The notes: generated by a model not told the origin, from the letters alone. 64,000 nt of DNA from Cephalopachus bancanus (GCA_027257055.1 JAPVLO010000123.1:62001-126000); one strand, 5' to 3'. Positions 47,452 to 60,389 are shown, numbered from the stretch's first letter. Translations and numbers: made by a program.

Positions 47452-47789
47452 TTGTTAGACTGTGTTAACGTAGTGAAATGTGAGGGGCCATGTTGATTTC
47501 TATAGCTTTTGAAAAAATCTTTGGGTATTTCTGGAGAATTATACAGATTTGTCTGGTCCAAGGATGTTGAAATTCAAAGAAAACACACAAAACACTATAG
47601 GACAAATCAAACCAATGTTTGGCCCATTTGATTTGACTGCCAGCATAGTTTTATATTCAGATGGTATATATAATCTTTCTTTTAATGTGGGGCTTAAAAA
47701 TGCAAGGTTAAAAAAAAAAGCATGACTTGAAAGTAGTAAGCAAATTTATCTGTATGATTTACAGGTTCTAATCTGTGTGTTGTGTGTAG

Positions 47790-47953
47790 GTTCTTGGCAT
47801 AGTAGTGGGAGTTCTCCTGCAAGATCATGATGTTCGGCAAAGTGAATTTCAGCAGCTTCCCTACCATCGAATTTTTATCATGCTGCTTTTGGAACTCAAT
47901 GCACCTGAGCATGTGTTGGAAACTATTAATTTCCAGACACTTACAGCTTTCTG
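47790..47953 (+). CDS. CNOT1: CNOT1 coding exon, residues 1966-2020 (NOT1 domain)
   Basis: The exon starts [10 protein letters not shown] after tgtgtag and ends QTLTAF plus TG of a split Cys codon before gtgagt. It is 164 nt long. Confidence 0.97.
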
Positions 47954-48148
47954 GTGAGTACTGTTGAGTTTAATAGTGATTTCCTGTTAAAGATTGCTGG
48001 TTTAGTATAATACAATTTTAGGAGTAGAACCCTCATGGATTTTGAGGCATGTTGATTTGTAAGACAGCTTGCACATTGACTACATTCATGTGCCGTGCAC
48101 GATATTTACATTAGACTGTGCTTCTGACTAAAGTTTTTCTTCTTTCAG

Positions 48149-48266
48149 CAATACATTCCACATCTTGAGACCTACCAAAGCTCCTGGCTTTGTATATGCC
48201 TGGCTCGAACTGATCTCCCATCGGATATTTATTGCAAGAATGCTGGCACATACGCCACAGCAGAAG
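48149..48266 (+). CDS. CNOT1: CNOT1 coding exon, residues 2020-2059 (NOT1 domain)
   Basis: The exon completes Cys2020, reads [10 protein letters not shown], and ends HTPQQK. It is 118 nt long. The donor gtgtgg is weak. Confidence 0.97.
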
Positions 48267-49240
48267 GTGTGGCTGCAGTTTATCTCCTGTAGATGAAGAC
48301 TTTAACTGCCTGGACATATTAGCACTGCCTATTTATTTTTGTTAATCATTACTAGTAATTGTACTCCACTCAGCTGGGAATTCTATTTAGTGTTGACTCA
48401 GTACATGGAGAGAAATTTAATGCCTCTGTCTGAAAGCCATTTCTCAGTGATTAGGGTATTGCTTCTCCAACTCAGTTGTGGGCCACCTGTATCAACCTCT
48501 CAAAAATTTTTGTTTGTTTTTTAATGTTTTACTTCTTTAAACATAGTAATGATTTATGTTACATACAGGGTCAGTTAAGGGTTGGTCTTTTTTGCGGGGA
48601 GGTGTAGCTTTTTAAAGTTGAGCATTATTTTTAAAATTGAAATCCTTGGGTGCCTCAGATGCCTTCAGATGTCTATATCTGAATAAATCTCTGGGTAATG
48701 AAGCTTTAGAGCATGCTAATTTTGCAAATCCTTACTCTGAATACTTATATTAAGATTGAGGACCAGTAGACTACTTTATTTTGAAGGATTATGATTAAGT
48801 TCTATTAAAGAGTTCTTAACCTAGTTGGGAATACAACACAGTTAACATGAGAAGTTTTTCCTCCCATCTTGCAATTAAATGGCAAATGAGTATACAGAAA
48901 GTACCCTTGTTTGGCCCTTCAGATCGGAAGAAATGGGACTACTGTGTGCTGGAGTGAACTTGGCAAAAAAGAAGGTGAAATAACTCTTAAATGAAGTGGG
49001 TTTTGTTTGATGGAGAAGTGCATTCCAGGAGGAAGGAGCACAGCATATTGAATAAAATTATCTAAGAATGAATTAAACATAATGGGTTTGGCTTTAGGCT
49101 AACTTTGGCTGAAATTAGTGGATTCCTGTTGTAAATTTGACGGGGTTGATTTGCCAGGAGTTGAGGTATTTGGAAGAGGAAAAAGAAATGAGACCCAGAA
49201 CTTAACAAAAAGAAGGCATTAAAGCATTAAGAAAGCCTCA
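48267..49240 (+). other. CNOT1 intron, unique
   Basis: About 970 bases with no recognised element. Confidence 0.55.
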
Positions 49241-49527
49241 GAGCCGGGCTCGGTGGCTCAGCCTGTAATCCCGTGCCTTTGGGAGGCTGAGGTGAGTGGA
49301 TTGCCTGAGCCTGCGGGTTCGAGATCCGCCTGGGCAGTGAGACCTCATCTCTACAATAAATCAAAGAAATCAGCCGGGCGTGGTAGCGCATGCCTGTAAT
49401 TCTGGCTACTTGGAAGGCTGAGGCGGAAGGATTGCTGGAGCCTAGCAGGCGAGGCTGTGGTGGCCAGAAGCGGCCACTGCACTCCAGTCTGGGCGACCAA
49501 GTGAGACTCCAACTCAAAAAAAAAAAG
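49241..49527 (+). mobile_element. Alu SINE, lineage-type, young
   Basis: A full + dimer flanked by aagaaarcctcag copies differing at one base. Confidence 0.92.
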
Positions 49528-49845
49528 AAAACCTCAGGCTGTCAGTTTTTCAGTTGCTTGAGTGTTTTATGTTCTATGGAAAGTTTCCAAAATTTCCTTC
49601 CTCTTCTCCCCTTTTAGATTTTGTTACAGGCATGAGGACCATTATGTCCTGATACTGTTTCTCACTGTTTCCATACTTACTTAATCTTTTTTTTTATGCT
49701 AAGCAATCTATAGCACAGGTACTTACGTTAGTATTCTCTGCTTATGCTAGTATGAAGAAAAGTCACACTGTAGCTGCTCAGGCAACTTTTGGTGGCCAGA
49801 CAACAGCTGAGTATAATTATGAATCACGTACATTTTTTCTTTCAG

Positions 49846-49947
49846 GGATGGCCTATGTATGCACAGCTACTGATTGATTTATTCAAGTACTTAGCGCCTT
49901 TCCTTAGAAATGTGGAACTCACCAAACCTATGCAAATCCTCTATAAG
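49846..49947 (+). CDS. CNOT1: CNOT1 coding exon, residues 2060-2093 (NOT1 domain)
   Basis: This 34-codon exon runs from [10 protein letters not shown] to QILYK, between tttcag and gtaatt. Confidence 0.97.
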
Positions 49948-50040
49948 GTAATTAATTTGGATTCATAAATTAAAATAACTTTCAGAGCTAAAAAGCATTC
50001 TAACTAGGAATGAGGACTTACTTTGTTTTTATTAAGCTTT

Positions 50041-50885
<845 letters not shown>

Positions 50886-51059
50886 TTGATAATTTCAAAT
50901 ACCTTCCACTCTCACAGTTTGCCTTTTTGCTCCCTTAAAGGGGATGGGGAAGCTTGTGTCTTTTGAGGAACAGAATAATTTACTATAGCCAAAATTATCA
51001 ATTTTTTAAACTTTTATTAAAAGTTTTTTTGTGATTTATATGAAAAATGTTTGTGTTTC

Positions 51060-51245
51060 AAAGTTGCTAAGGTCTCCCTTCATCCTAGCTCTCTCCTCCC
51101 CTATTCTGTCCCTCTCCTTGATCATCCTAGCTCTCCTTCATCCTAGTTCACACCTCCTTCATTCGGTCCCTCCCCTCCTTCATCCTAGTTTACTCTTCCT
51201 TCATCCTAGCTCTCTTCTCCTGGGGGAAAAAAAAGTTGCTAAGGT
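51060..51245 (+). mobile_element. CT-rich repeated insert with 14-bp target-site duplication
   Basis: Perfect copies of AAAGTTGCTAAGGT lie at 51060-51073 and 51232-51245. Between them is a 158-base pyrimidine-rich segment with at least five copies of TCATCCTAG in different spacings, ending GGGGG plus an A-run. It looks retroposed but matches no family I know. Confidence 0.65.
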
Positions 51246-51845
51246 ATTCTGTATATCACCTATGTATCTGAATTGTCAAATTTATTAGCATAAATTGTTT
51301 AATATTTTCTTAATCTATTTTTCATGATTGTAGGATCTGTAGTGATAGCTCCTTTTTCATTTCTGACATTAGTAATTTCTGTGCTTTCTCCATCATTCTT
51401 GGATAGGGTTTATCAATTTTATCGATATTTATCAAGAACTATTTTGCTTTTATCTCCCCCTCTTCAGAACTTTAAAAAAATGTTAATTGGTATGTATTCT
51501 TTTTATTCTACTTGGTTTTCATCAGTTCTTTTTTTTAGGTTTTGAAGACAGACAAATCATTGGGGTTTTTTGTTTGTTTTTTTAAAGGTCCAGGCTCCTG
51601 TTCTAACATGTTCATTTTAAAGCTATAAACTCCAGATGCCTATATTTTTATGATTCCAAGATGGAAATATTTGATAAATTGCCTGTGATATTGTTATTGC
51701 TAATTAAAGCCTGTAACCTTTAAAAATAATGTTATTTAAGTATACTTTTTGCCTTTTTAAAAGTTAGTATTAAGTTTATCATAGGAAAGTTGTTACTCCC
51801 TTTACTTAGTATGAAAATGATTTTCTTGTTTTTTTAAAAAAATAG

Positions 51846-52019
51846 GGTACCTTAAGAGTGCTGCTCGTCCTTTTGCATGATTTCCCTGAGTTCCTTTGTG
51901 ATTACCATTATGGGTTCTGTGATGTGATCCCACCTAATTGTATCCAGTTAAGAAATTTGATCCTGAGTGCCTTCCCAAGAAATATGAGGCTCCCAGACCC
52001 ATTCACTCCTAATCTGAAG
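51846..52019 (+). CDS. CNOT1: CNOT1 coding exon, residues 2094-2151 with an LXXLL motif
   Basis: This 58-codon exon runs from [10 protein letters not shown] to FTPNLK before gtaaag. LRVLL at residues 2096-2100 is the last conserved LXXLL motif. The exon lies in the core of the NOT1 domain. Confidence 0.97.
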
Positions 52020-52375
52020 GTAAAGTTCCAAACAGTTTAAGGAAAAGTTATGTCTTAGTATTTTATAAATAGTTAATTAACCCCCTTCTCCCCGTCATAC
52101 ACAGGCACAGTGACCTGTATTTAAGAGTACTTTCTGGGGCAAACAGTCATATTGTTGAGCCTGATAGAGTATAATATTGCTGCTATCACTGTTGTTGGCT
52201 AGTTCACAATATTTTTCTAATTGTTAGCTTTCATAATTAATTTTGATATTAAATTTAGCTGTATTTATAGAACCCCAACCTAGGTGTTGAGTTTGTCATT
52301 TGCTGGGTGCACCCCACATAGCAAAAAATTGCAGAACAAACAGACCTTCGCATTGCCTATATTTCACAGGTGTTT

Positions 52376-52402
52376 TGTGTGTGTGTGTGCACGTGCGTGT
52401 GC
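52376..52402. repeat. GT-rich alternating tract
   Basis: Twenty-seven bases of perfect purine-pyrimidine alternation, starting as (TG)n. Confidence 0.85.
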
Positions 52403-52407
52403 TTGTA

Positions 52408-52709
52408 CAGTCATCCCTCGGTGTGCTGCTATCCCTCGGTTTTCTCAGAATTGGTTTCAGAACTCCTTCAGATACCAAACTTTGAGGTTGCTCAAGTTTC
52501 TTATATATACAATTTTAAAATCATGTCTAAAATACTTATGATACCTAATACAGTGTCAGTGCTGTATAAATAGTTGTATTGTTTTTTAATTTGCATTTTT
52601 TGTTGTATTATTTTGTATTAATATTGTGTCTTCTCCCACCCCCCACGCCCCCCAATTTTCAGTCTGCAGTTGATTGGATGTGGAACCTGAGGATATGGAG
52701 GACTGACTA
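52408..52709. mobile_element. Tigger-like non-autonomous DNA transposon
   Basis: The start CAGTCATCCCTCGGT and the end atatggaggactgacta are imperfect inverted repeats. The inner ggtttcagaactccttcaga matches the family theme. Confidence 0.7.
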
Positions 52710-52786
52710 TAGTTTAATTTGTTGAAGTAAAAGAGAATTATAATCACACTACTTTGACATGACTGCTATGGTTTTTTTCTTTTTCT

Positions 52787-53277
52787 TTCTTTTTAAAAAG
52801 TGATATAAGTCTCACTGTGTTTCCCAAGCTGGCTACTCACAGTCATGATCTTAGAGCACTGCAGCCTCAAACTCCTGAGCTCAAGTGATCCTCCTGCCTC
52901 AGGCTCCTTAGTAGCTGGGTCTTAGGTGCACCTTACTATGCCTGGCTATAATTTTTATGTATTCTCTGTTCCTGTTTTTCTTTCACATGCTTTTTTTTTT
53001 GAGTTGGAGTCTCACTCTGTCCCAGACTGGAGTGCAGTGACCGCTCCCGGCCACTGCAGCCTCAACCTGCTGGACTCTGGCGATCCTTCCGCCTTAGCCT
53101 TCCAAGTAGCTGGAACTACAGGCACGCACTACCATGCCTGGCTAATTTTTTATTTATTGTAGAGATACGGTCTCACCAAGTTGCCCAGGCGGGTCTCGAA
53201 CCCGCGGGCTCAGGAAATCCACTCACCTCAGCCTCCCAAAGCGCTGGGATTACAGGCTGAGCCACTGAGCCCGGCTG
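52787..53277 (-). mobile_element. Old Alu piece and young Alu SINE
   Basis: A diverged right monomer (52787-52950) and a full lineage-type dimer (52991-53277), which is flanked by tgcattttt/tgcttttttt. Confidence 0.87.
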
Positions 53278-53660
53278 CATTTTTTCTTTTTTTTTTTAAG
53301 TGTGATGTCTTGTTCTGCTGGGGCTTCCTTTCAAAGATTCTTGATGAGTGAGGAATCTCATCCTGGACTCTTACTTTTGAAATGCAAGTCCAGGGAAAAC
53401 AAATTAGTGATGCAAACTAGACCTCTACACAAAAAGCACTTATCTTGTCTTTAGAAAGGAAATACACTGTAGAATAAGAAATTTCTATCATCTCATAAAG
53501 ATTCTTCTAATTAAAAAAAAGACTGATTAATAAAAACGCTAGCTCTACTCTTTGAAGGTATTTTTAGAAAAACAATTCTACCGCATTCTAGCATAGATAC
53601 AGTTTGCTGTTAACTCCTATAAATGATTCTGATTGTGATTCTTGGATTTGTCTGTGGCAG

Positions 53661-53810
53661 GTGGACATGTTGAGTGAAATTAACATTGCACCCCGGATTC
53701 TCACCAATTTCACCGGAGTGATGCCCCCTCAGTTCAAAAAGGATTTGGATTCCTATCTTAAAACTCGATCGCCAGTCACTTTTCTGTCTGATCTGCGCAG
53801 CAACCTACAG
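53661..53810 (+). CDS. CNOT1: CNOT1 coding exon, residues 2152-2201 (NOT1 domain)
   Basis: This 50-codon exon runs from [10 protein letters not shown] to LRSNLQ, between gtggcag and gttagt. Confidence 0.97.
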
Positions 53811-54525
53811 GTTAGTTGGTTCGGCTGCAATTCAGCTATCTTCCTTAGAAAGTACTTTCTATGTATGTCCTGTGTGTGGCCCATTAGGAAGTTAGTTGTT
53901 TCAACTTGATTTAAAGATTTTAAAACATACTGCTATTTCTGTCAGTTGGGCAAGCTTAACTGGATTTATATATTTCACTAGTTAATTTCATCAGTGACAG
54001 AGTGCTATAGCTTTGGATGAGGCAACCAGTGAATAGACTGGGTTTCTGTAAGAATAGACCATTAATAGCCAGTACCTATTTGTACTTGGGAGGTTTTCAT
54101 TAGTAAATGGATTCCAGTTTAATTTGCTGTGTAGAATGACTTGAAGCTGTATTACCCTTAGTGTCTTTGTATACCATGCAACCACACAACTTTCTCTCTC
54201 TCTAAATATTATGATTGGGAAATTGCATATTTTGAGCATAAATTTTACTTTAGAACTGTGCTATTAGCACAGTGATGGTAATCTGTTAAAGCTTTGGCTT
54301 CCTGAGGGAAACCATGCTTCTCTTGTTGATACATACAAGCACCCTTTTGGGGTTTGTGTGGTTGTCAAATAATCTCACCAATTCAGGCAAGCCTGACATT
54401 TAAATCGCAGTGAATGTTGAACATTTCAACTTTTCTATGAAGGCATAAGAAGGGTTTAGAAACACTGGTACTAACATCAGTCATCTTCAGGGGTAGAGAT
54501 AAGCTTTCTGTTTTGCTCATTTAAG
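53811..54525 (+). other. CNOT1 intron, unique
   Basis: About 715 bases with no repeat or gene recognised. Confidence 0.55.
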
Positions 54526-54706
54526 GTGTCCAATGAGCCTGGCAATCGCTACAACCTCCAGCTCATCAATGCACTGGTGCTCTATGTAGGGACTCAGGCC
54601 ATTGCACACATCCACAACAAGGGCAGCACGCCTTCAATGAGCACCATCACCCACTCGGCACACATGGATATCTTCCAGAACCTGGCTGTGGACTTGGACA
54701 CTGAGG
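54526..54706 (+). CDS. CNOT1: CNOT1 coding exon, residues 2202-2262 (NOT1 domain)
   Basis: The exon starts [10 protein letters not shown] after tttaag and ends LDTE plus G of a split Gly codon before gtgagt. It is 181 nt long. Confidence 0.97.
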
Positions 54707-55226
54707 GTGAGTGTAGAGTTTGCTGTGCTTTTTGCCATAGTCTGACCACAAGAATGTAAAACTGCTTTAAGCCACAATAGTGAAAAAATGTTATGTCTGT
54801 ATATTTCTAGGTTGACTGGTTATGTAATGCTTAATGCAGAAAATACAGACAGAATTATGCAGACTCCTGTATCAGTTAATATTGTGGTGGTGGGTGTATG
54901 ACTACAGTTTTTTAGTGTGAAAACAAATACATTCCTCTTTAAAAATGGGCTCATGTTACATTGTTTTGTTAGTCTGCCTTTTACAAGCATTTATTGGTGC
55001 CTGTTTGCCAGGCAGAGTGTTAAATGTTAGTTGTATAAAGATTAATGAATAGGACCCTTCTGTCTGTTCTGCAAAAAGGTCACAGTATAATTCCTGTTGC
55101 AGGTTATAGCTTTGCTGCTTGAGCTACATTTCTTTGTATATACGTCTTATATAATGGAGACCCCAATTAGGTGCTAACTAGCTGTATAGTCCTGCTCATT
55201 GTAGCACATATCATACACTTTAGAAA

Positions 55227-55372
55227 GACTTTTGACTTGCGGGGGGTCTCATTGTTGCCCAGGCTGAAGTACAGTGGCATGATCACTGCTTATGAACTCC
55301 TGGGCTCAAGCAGTCCTTCCATCTCAGTCTCCCAAAGTGCTGGGATTATAGCTGTGAGCCATTGTGCCTGGC
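55227..55372 (-). mobile_element. Alu monomer fragment
   Basis: A single - monomer with internal loss, probably an old free monomer or remnant. Confidence 0.65.
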
Positions 55373-55557
55373 TAGGACAACTACTTTTACTTTGCTATGG
55401 ATTCTTGAGAGACAGATTAATCTTGTATATATTTGGTATGCTTATATGTAAAAAAGATTCAAGGCAGCTTAAGGTCAAGTTTTAACAAAATTGAATACCA
55501 TTATACCCAGAGCTCACTGTGATAGACTTGGATATGAGTAGTATAAAGCAGAGAGGC

Positions 55558-55855
55558 AGCCGGGCATAGTAGCTCAAGCCTGTAATCCTGGCACTTTGGG
55601 AGGCCAAGGTGAGAGGATTTCCTGAGTCCAGGGGTTCAAGATCAACCTGGGCAACTTGTTGAGACCTCGTCTCTACAATAAATCAAAAAATTAGCCAGGC
55701 GTGGTGGCACACGCCTGTAGTTCCAACTACTTAGAAGGCTGAGGCGGAAGGATCCCGCCTGAGCCCAGCAGATCATGGCTGCAGTGGCTGTGAGCGTGCC
55801 ACTGCACTCCAGCCTGGGTGATAGAGTGAGACTCCAACTCAAAAAAAAAAAAAAC
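55558..55855 (+). mobile_element. Alu SINE
   Basis: A full + dimer flanked by agagg/agaggta-like ends. Confidence 0.9.
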
Positions 55856-56168
55856 CTAAAAAACAGAGGTAGACCACCAAATCCAGTAAAGATAATATTC
55901 AACATAGTTTTTACTAGTGGTTCTTGAAGCATGGTTTGGGGACCCTTAGATGTCCTCAAGACCTTTTTATGAGGTCAAAACCATTTTCATGATAAAACAT
56001 TTGCTTTTTTTTGTTCTCATTTTGTCATGAGTGTGCGGTGGAATTTTCCAGTGGCTGCATGATATATAATACCGCACCAGGTTGAACACAGAAATAGAAA
56101 CGAGAATCAAGTGAGATAATAGAGATTTGTAAAATATAAAAACTTGGTGACACTTTCAATACTTTTTG

Positions 56169-56460
56169 TTTGTTTGTTGGAGTTGGAGTCTCAGTCTGTT
56201 GCCCAGGTTAGAGTGCAGTTGACACACATGGCACCCCAGCATCAACCTGCTGGACTCTGGCAATCCTTCCGCCTCAGCCTTCCAAGTAGCCAGAACTACA
56301 GGTGCGCTACCTTGCCTGGCTAATTTTGTTTTGATCTTTATTGTAGAGACGAGGTCTTGCCAAGTTACCTAGGCTGGTCTCGAACCTGTGGGCTCAGGCA
56401 GTCCACTCGCCTCGGCTTCCCAAAATGCTGGGATTACAGGCTGAGCCAGCGAGCCCAGTC
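56169..56460 (-). mobile_element. Alu SINE, lineage-type
   Basis: A full - dimer flanked by ctttcaatac/tctcaatacat copies. Confidence 0.9.
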
Positions 56461-56686
56461 TCAATACATTATTTGGAAAATATTTAATTTCTAATGTGGA
56501 AAATATTGAAATAAAACCCACAGAAATAAAAACTCTGGGCTCCTGAGAACCACTGGTTTAAATTAAACATTAATTTGAAAACCTCTGTCAGAAATCCAAA
56601 CCCTAGCCAGTCCGAACTATGTGTTGTCTTCCCATGTTGGCCTTTCAGAGCAAGTCTTCACTAAATCAAGGCTTCTTAATCTCTAG

Positions 56687-56819
56687 GTCGGTATCTCTTC
56701 TTGAATGCAATTGCAAATCAACTGCGGTACCCAAATAGCCACACTCACTACTTTAGCTGCACCATGCTGTACCTTTTTGCAGAGGCCAACACTGAAGCTA
56801 TCCAGGAACAGATCACAAG
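56687..56819 (+). CDS. CNOT1: CNOT1 coding exon, residues 2262-2306 (NOT1 domain)
   Basis: The exon completes Gly2262, reads [10 protein letters not shown], and ends QEQIT plus AG of a split Arg codon before gtgaga. It is 133 nt long. Confidence 0.97.
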
Positions 56820-56919
56820 GTGAGAGGTTTATTTTTTAAATACTTTGAAGTAATACCACCCTCCCCTTCATTTTGAATTCTTGGGATTTTTTCTGTGCAT
56901 TCATTGTTTAGTGAATATC

Positions 56920-57215
56920 TTTTTTTTTTTTTTTTTTGAGTTGGAGTCTCACTCAGTCGCCCAGACTGGAGTGCAGTGGACGCTCCCAGCCACCGCAGCC
57001 TCCACCTGCTGGGCTCTGGCGATCCTTCTGCCTCAGCCTTCCAAGTAGCTGGAAGTATAGGAGCACGCTACCACACCCGGCTAATTTTTTGATTTATTGT
57101 AGAGATGAGGTCTCGCCAAGTCACCCAGGTGGGTCTCGAACCCGCAGACTCAGGCAATCCACTCACCTCAGCCTCCCAAAGCGCGGGATTACAGGCTGAG
57201 CCACCGAGCCCGGCT
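56920..57215 (-). mobile_element. Alu SINE, lineage-type, young
   Basis: A full - dimer flanked by GTGAATATCTTTT on both sides. Confidence 0.92.
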
Positions 57216-57639
57216 GTGAATATCTTTTACATGTCCAATATGTATATGTTACATGTGGGATATAGTTGTGATAGCCAATTGGGTGATTCCTGCCCTCCTA
57301 ATACAAACAGAGAATTACAAAACATAATTCTTGCTAAAATCAAAAGTAGTTTACATGAAAAGGCCCATTTTGATTAAAGGTCAGGAGCATCTCTGAGATG
57401 TTGGCAGCCTTTTTAGCCAGTTCTAAGTTATGCAGGCCTGTAAAAGACTATGTTAAAGACCATAGACTTTCCTTATTACTTTTGGGTTGAAAGATTTTAA
57501 GCAAATTAGTAGGATCATACTTAAATTTTCCTAATAATTAAATAGGAATTGGTTGCAGATTGCTTAGACTACAATATAGCGTTGGAGAGATTGGCAAATG
57601 GTAGAGTCCAGTGAGATTTCTACATATACTTTATTTTTT

Positions 57640-57936
57640 GTTTTTTGTTTTTTTTTGAGTTGGAGTCTCACTCTGTCACCCAGAGTGGAGTGCAGTGGCT
57701 GGTCCTGGCCACCGCAGCCTTGACCTGCTGGGCTCTGGCGATCCTTCCGCCTAAGCCTTCCAAGTAGCTGGAACTACAGGGGCGCGTTACCGTGCCCAGC
57801 TAATTTTTGATTTATTGTAGAGATGCGGTCTCACCAAGTTGCCCAGGTGGGTCTCGAATCTGCGGGCTCAGGCAATCCACTCAACCTCAGCCTCCCAAAG
57901 GCGCGGGATTACAGGCTGAGCCACCGAGCCCAGCTT
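57640..57936 (-). mobile_element. Alu SINE, lineage-type, young
   Basis: A full - dimer flanked by TACATATACTTTA on both sides. Confidence 0.92.
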
Positions 57937-58030
57937 ACATATACTTTAAATGTTGAGCTGGACTTCTAAAACCTAGCCATTTGCCTAGGCTGCTAAATAT
58001 GGTATTCTTTAGATTTGCTTACAAAATTTA

Positions 58031-58590
58031 GATTTATACTAAAATTTAACATTTTACTGTTGAATGCCTAATGTTCCATTTTGTTCATGATTATATATAA
58101 AGCTGCAGTAAACTTCCTTGTACTTAATCTTTTGTTTTTATGCTTCGTGTATACTTGGTAGGTGAAAGGATATGAATATTTAAACCAGTACTTACTGCCA
58201 TTCAGAAAAAGTTTACCAATTTACACATTCACTAACAGTGCTAGAATTTTTGTTTTGTTTTTTTGAGTTGGAGTCTCACACTGTCGCCCAGACTGGAGTG
58301 CAGTGGCCGCTCCCAGCCACCGCAGCCTCGACCTGCTGGGCTCCGGCCATCCTTCCGCCTCAGCCTTCCAAGTAGCCGGAATTACAGGCGTGCACTACCA
58401 CGCCCGGCTGATTTTTTTGATTTATTGTAGAGATGAGGTCTCGCTGCCCAGGCGGGTCTCAAACTCGCGGGCTCAGGCAGTCCACTCACCTCAGCCTCCC
58501 AAAGGCGCGGGATTACAGGTTGAGCCACCGAGCCCGGCAGTGCTAGAATTTTTATTTCCTACTTCTTCACTTTCACTGGTTATTTGTTCT
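58031..58590 (-). mobile_element. Old L1 segment with a young Alu insertion
   Basis: L1-like sequence is interrupted by a near-consensus Alu (58254-58537, -). A perfect 15-bp duplication AGTGCTAGAATTTTT flanks the Alu. Confidence 0.85.
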
Positions 58591-58932
58591 TGAAGTGGTT
58601 GCTTTTTGTGGGCTCTGTGGACTTATGTGGCTCCCCCAGGCCGACACCCCCATCCCCCTTCTGAACAGTTCTGGGATAGATGCAATTGTCTTTATGTCAA
58701 TACTTTGTCTTCTAGGGCTCAGTAAGTACCAAGGTATTCTAACCAGAATCCATCTTCATTATTCATTAGCCATACTGTATTGAGTATAGCGATTAATCCA
58801 TCTGTCTTTACTAAGGGTAAATACTTTTGCAGATGGTTTAATACTCAGGGAAAGAGAAGAAAGGTAATGGAGGAATGGTCAGGAATTTGTATGTTTCTCT
58901 GCCATTAACTAACCCTTTCTCTCCTTTTTCAG

Positions 58933-59067
58933 GGTTCTCTTGGAACGGTTGATTGTAAATAGGCCACATCCTTGGGGTCTTCTTATTACCTTCATTGAAC
59001 TGATTAAAAATCCAGCGTTTAAGTTCTGGAACCACGAGTTTGTACACTGTGCCCCAGAAATTGAAAA
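58933..59067 (+). CDS. CNOT1: CNOT1 coding exon, residues 2306-2351 (NOT1 domain)
   Basis: The exon completes Arg2306, reads [10 protein letters not shown], and ends APEIE plus AA of a split Lys codon before gtgagt. It is 135 nt long. Confidence 0.97.
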
Positions 59068-59222
59068 GTGAGTTAAAAGTAATTTTTAATTGTCTAGGAA
59101 TGAGACAGGAGCATGAAATCACTTTTCTCTAGCTTGACTTAGTGATTTGTAGCTAAAGCAAGTGAGATGCAGGGCATTGTTAGGCCTGAACTTTTCTCAC
59201 GAATTTGTAACTCATTTTTCAG

Positions 59223-59301
59223 GTTATTCCAGTCGGTCGCACAGTGCTGCATGGGACAGAAGCAGGCTCAGCAAGTAATGGAAGGGACAGGTGCCAGTTA
59301 G
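59223..59301 (+). CDS. CNOT1: CNOT1 last coding exon, residues 2351-2376 and stop
   Basis: The exon completes Lys2351, reads [10 protein letters not shown], and ends EGTGAS followed by TAG at 59299-59301. This matches the C-terminus of the human protein as recalled. Confidence 0.98.
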
Positions 59302-60250
59302 ATGGAACTGCATCTCCATTGTAAATGTGTCAGCCTGGAGGTCCCACTGCCCTAAGTTCATAAACTGACTGAAGAATCCTTTCAACCCTACCTGACTTTC
59401 CCAGTCCTATGGTTCTCGGGTATCTGCCCCGGCTGTTGTTGGGGTCAGCCTCCTGTCTTATGTGGGCACGTTCCAAAGTTTAAATGCATTTTTTGACACT
59501 TGGCCAAAATTTAGAAGATGCTGTGAATATCATTTTGAACTTGTGTAAATATATGAAAGAGAAAACCTCTGTCTGGAACTTCTTGGGTTTGTGTACTATC
59601 TGGTACCTTGTAATTAAGAGGCTGCTGATGCCATATACATGGAGTCTGCCAGCATAACTCCATGTCTTGACATTCTTGGTGACCCAAAGAAATAGCAAGC
59701 TAGCCAATTTAAATATTATGTAACCTTATTTTTTTTAATGTGGACAAGGGACCTTGATAATCACTAAGTTATTAACAATGTAGATATGCTAGAATTTGAT
59801 AGGCCAGGGAGCATGGGAAGGGCTCATGATAGGGATCTCATGGGCTTTTCTTTTTCCTTTCTCCAAACCCATTTGAAAGCGGACTACAGAGCAACAGTTG
59901 TAGTAGCTTCTCACTTCTGCTGGAGAATGTACACTTGGCCATGTGAAACAGGGTCAACTGTTTTTATAAGGGGAAACCAGACTGTGACTAAAGATCTCCC
60001 TCATCCCTCTTGTGACAAAAGAATTTTTCTTGTGGAAAAAGGGAACCAAATCTCATGAATTGCCCTCTCCCATCTCCCCCTTCTGAATGGCTGTACAGGC
60101 CGAATGACAAAGTCAAAAAGGACCAGTACAGCCCCTTTTGTGAGGATTTTGAACGTTTTGTAAGTGTATTGGCTCCTGGGCTTTAGCTCCCCTACCTGTA
60201 TGTGTGTGCATACTGTAGTTAAACATTAAAGTCATGACAGGCATGGAGCC
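59302..60250 (+). other. CNOT1: CNOT1 3' untranslated region
   Basis: The UTR starts just after the TAG and runs uninterrupted and free of SINEs to a first poly(A) signal near 60225, about 950 nt. This fits the usual length of the human CNOT1 3' UTR. The lack of repeats here, when introns are packed with them, suggests constraint. Confidence 0.8.
60225..60230 (+). terminator. CNOT1: CNOT1 proximal poly(A) signal ATTAAA
   Basis: ATTAAA is followed about 25 nt later by a GT/CT-rich stretch (ctgtgcctttctc), as expected for cleavage near 60245-60255. Confidence 0.65.
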
Positions 60251-60383
60251 CACTGTGCCTTTCTCAGTAGCAGCAACCAGTGCTGGTGGTGAGGCAAGTA
60301 GACAGCTCAGAGCTTGGGATCATTGGGAAACACCAGCTTCTTACTGAAAGGCACATCTTTCCCACTGTTAAGCTGGCATGCTT

Positions 60384-60389
60384 AATAAA
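60384..60389 (+). terminator. CNOT1: CNOT1 possible distal poly(A) signal AATAAA
   Basis: A canonical AATAAA is followed by a T/GT-rich tract at 60404-60435. It could serve a transcript about 160 nt longer than the proximal site. Confidence 0.45.
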
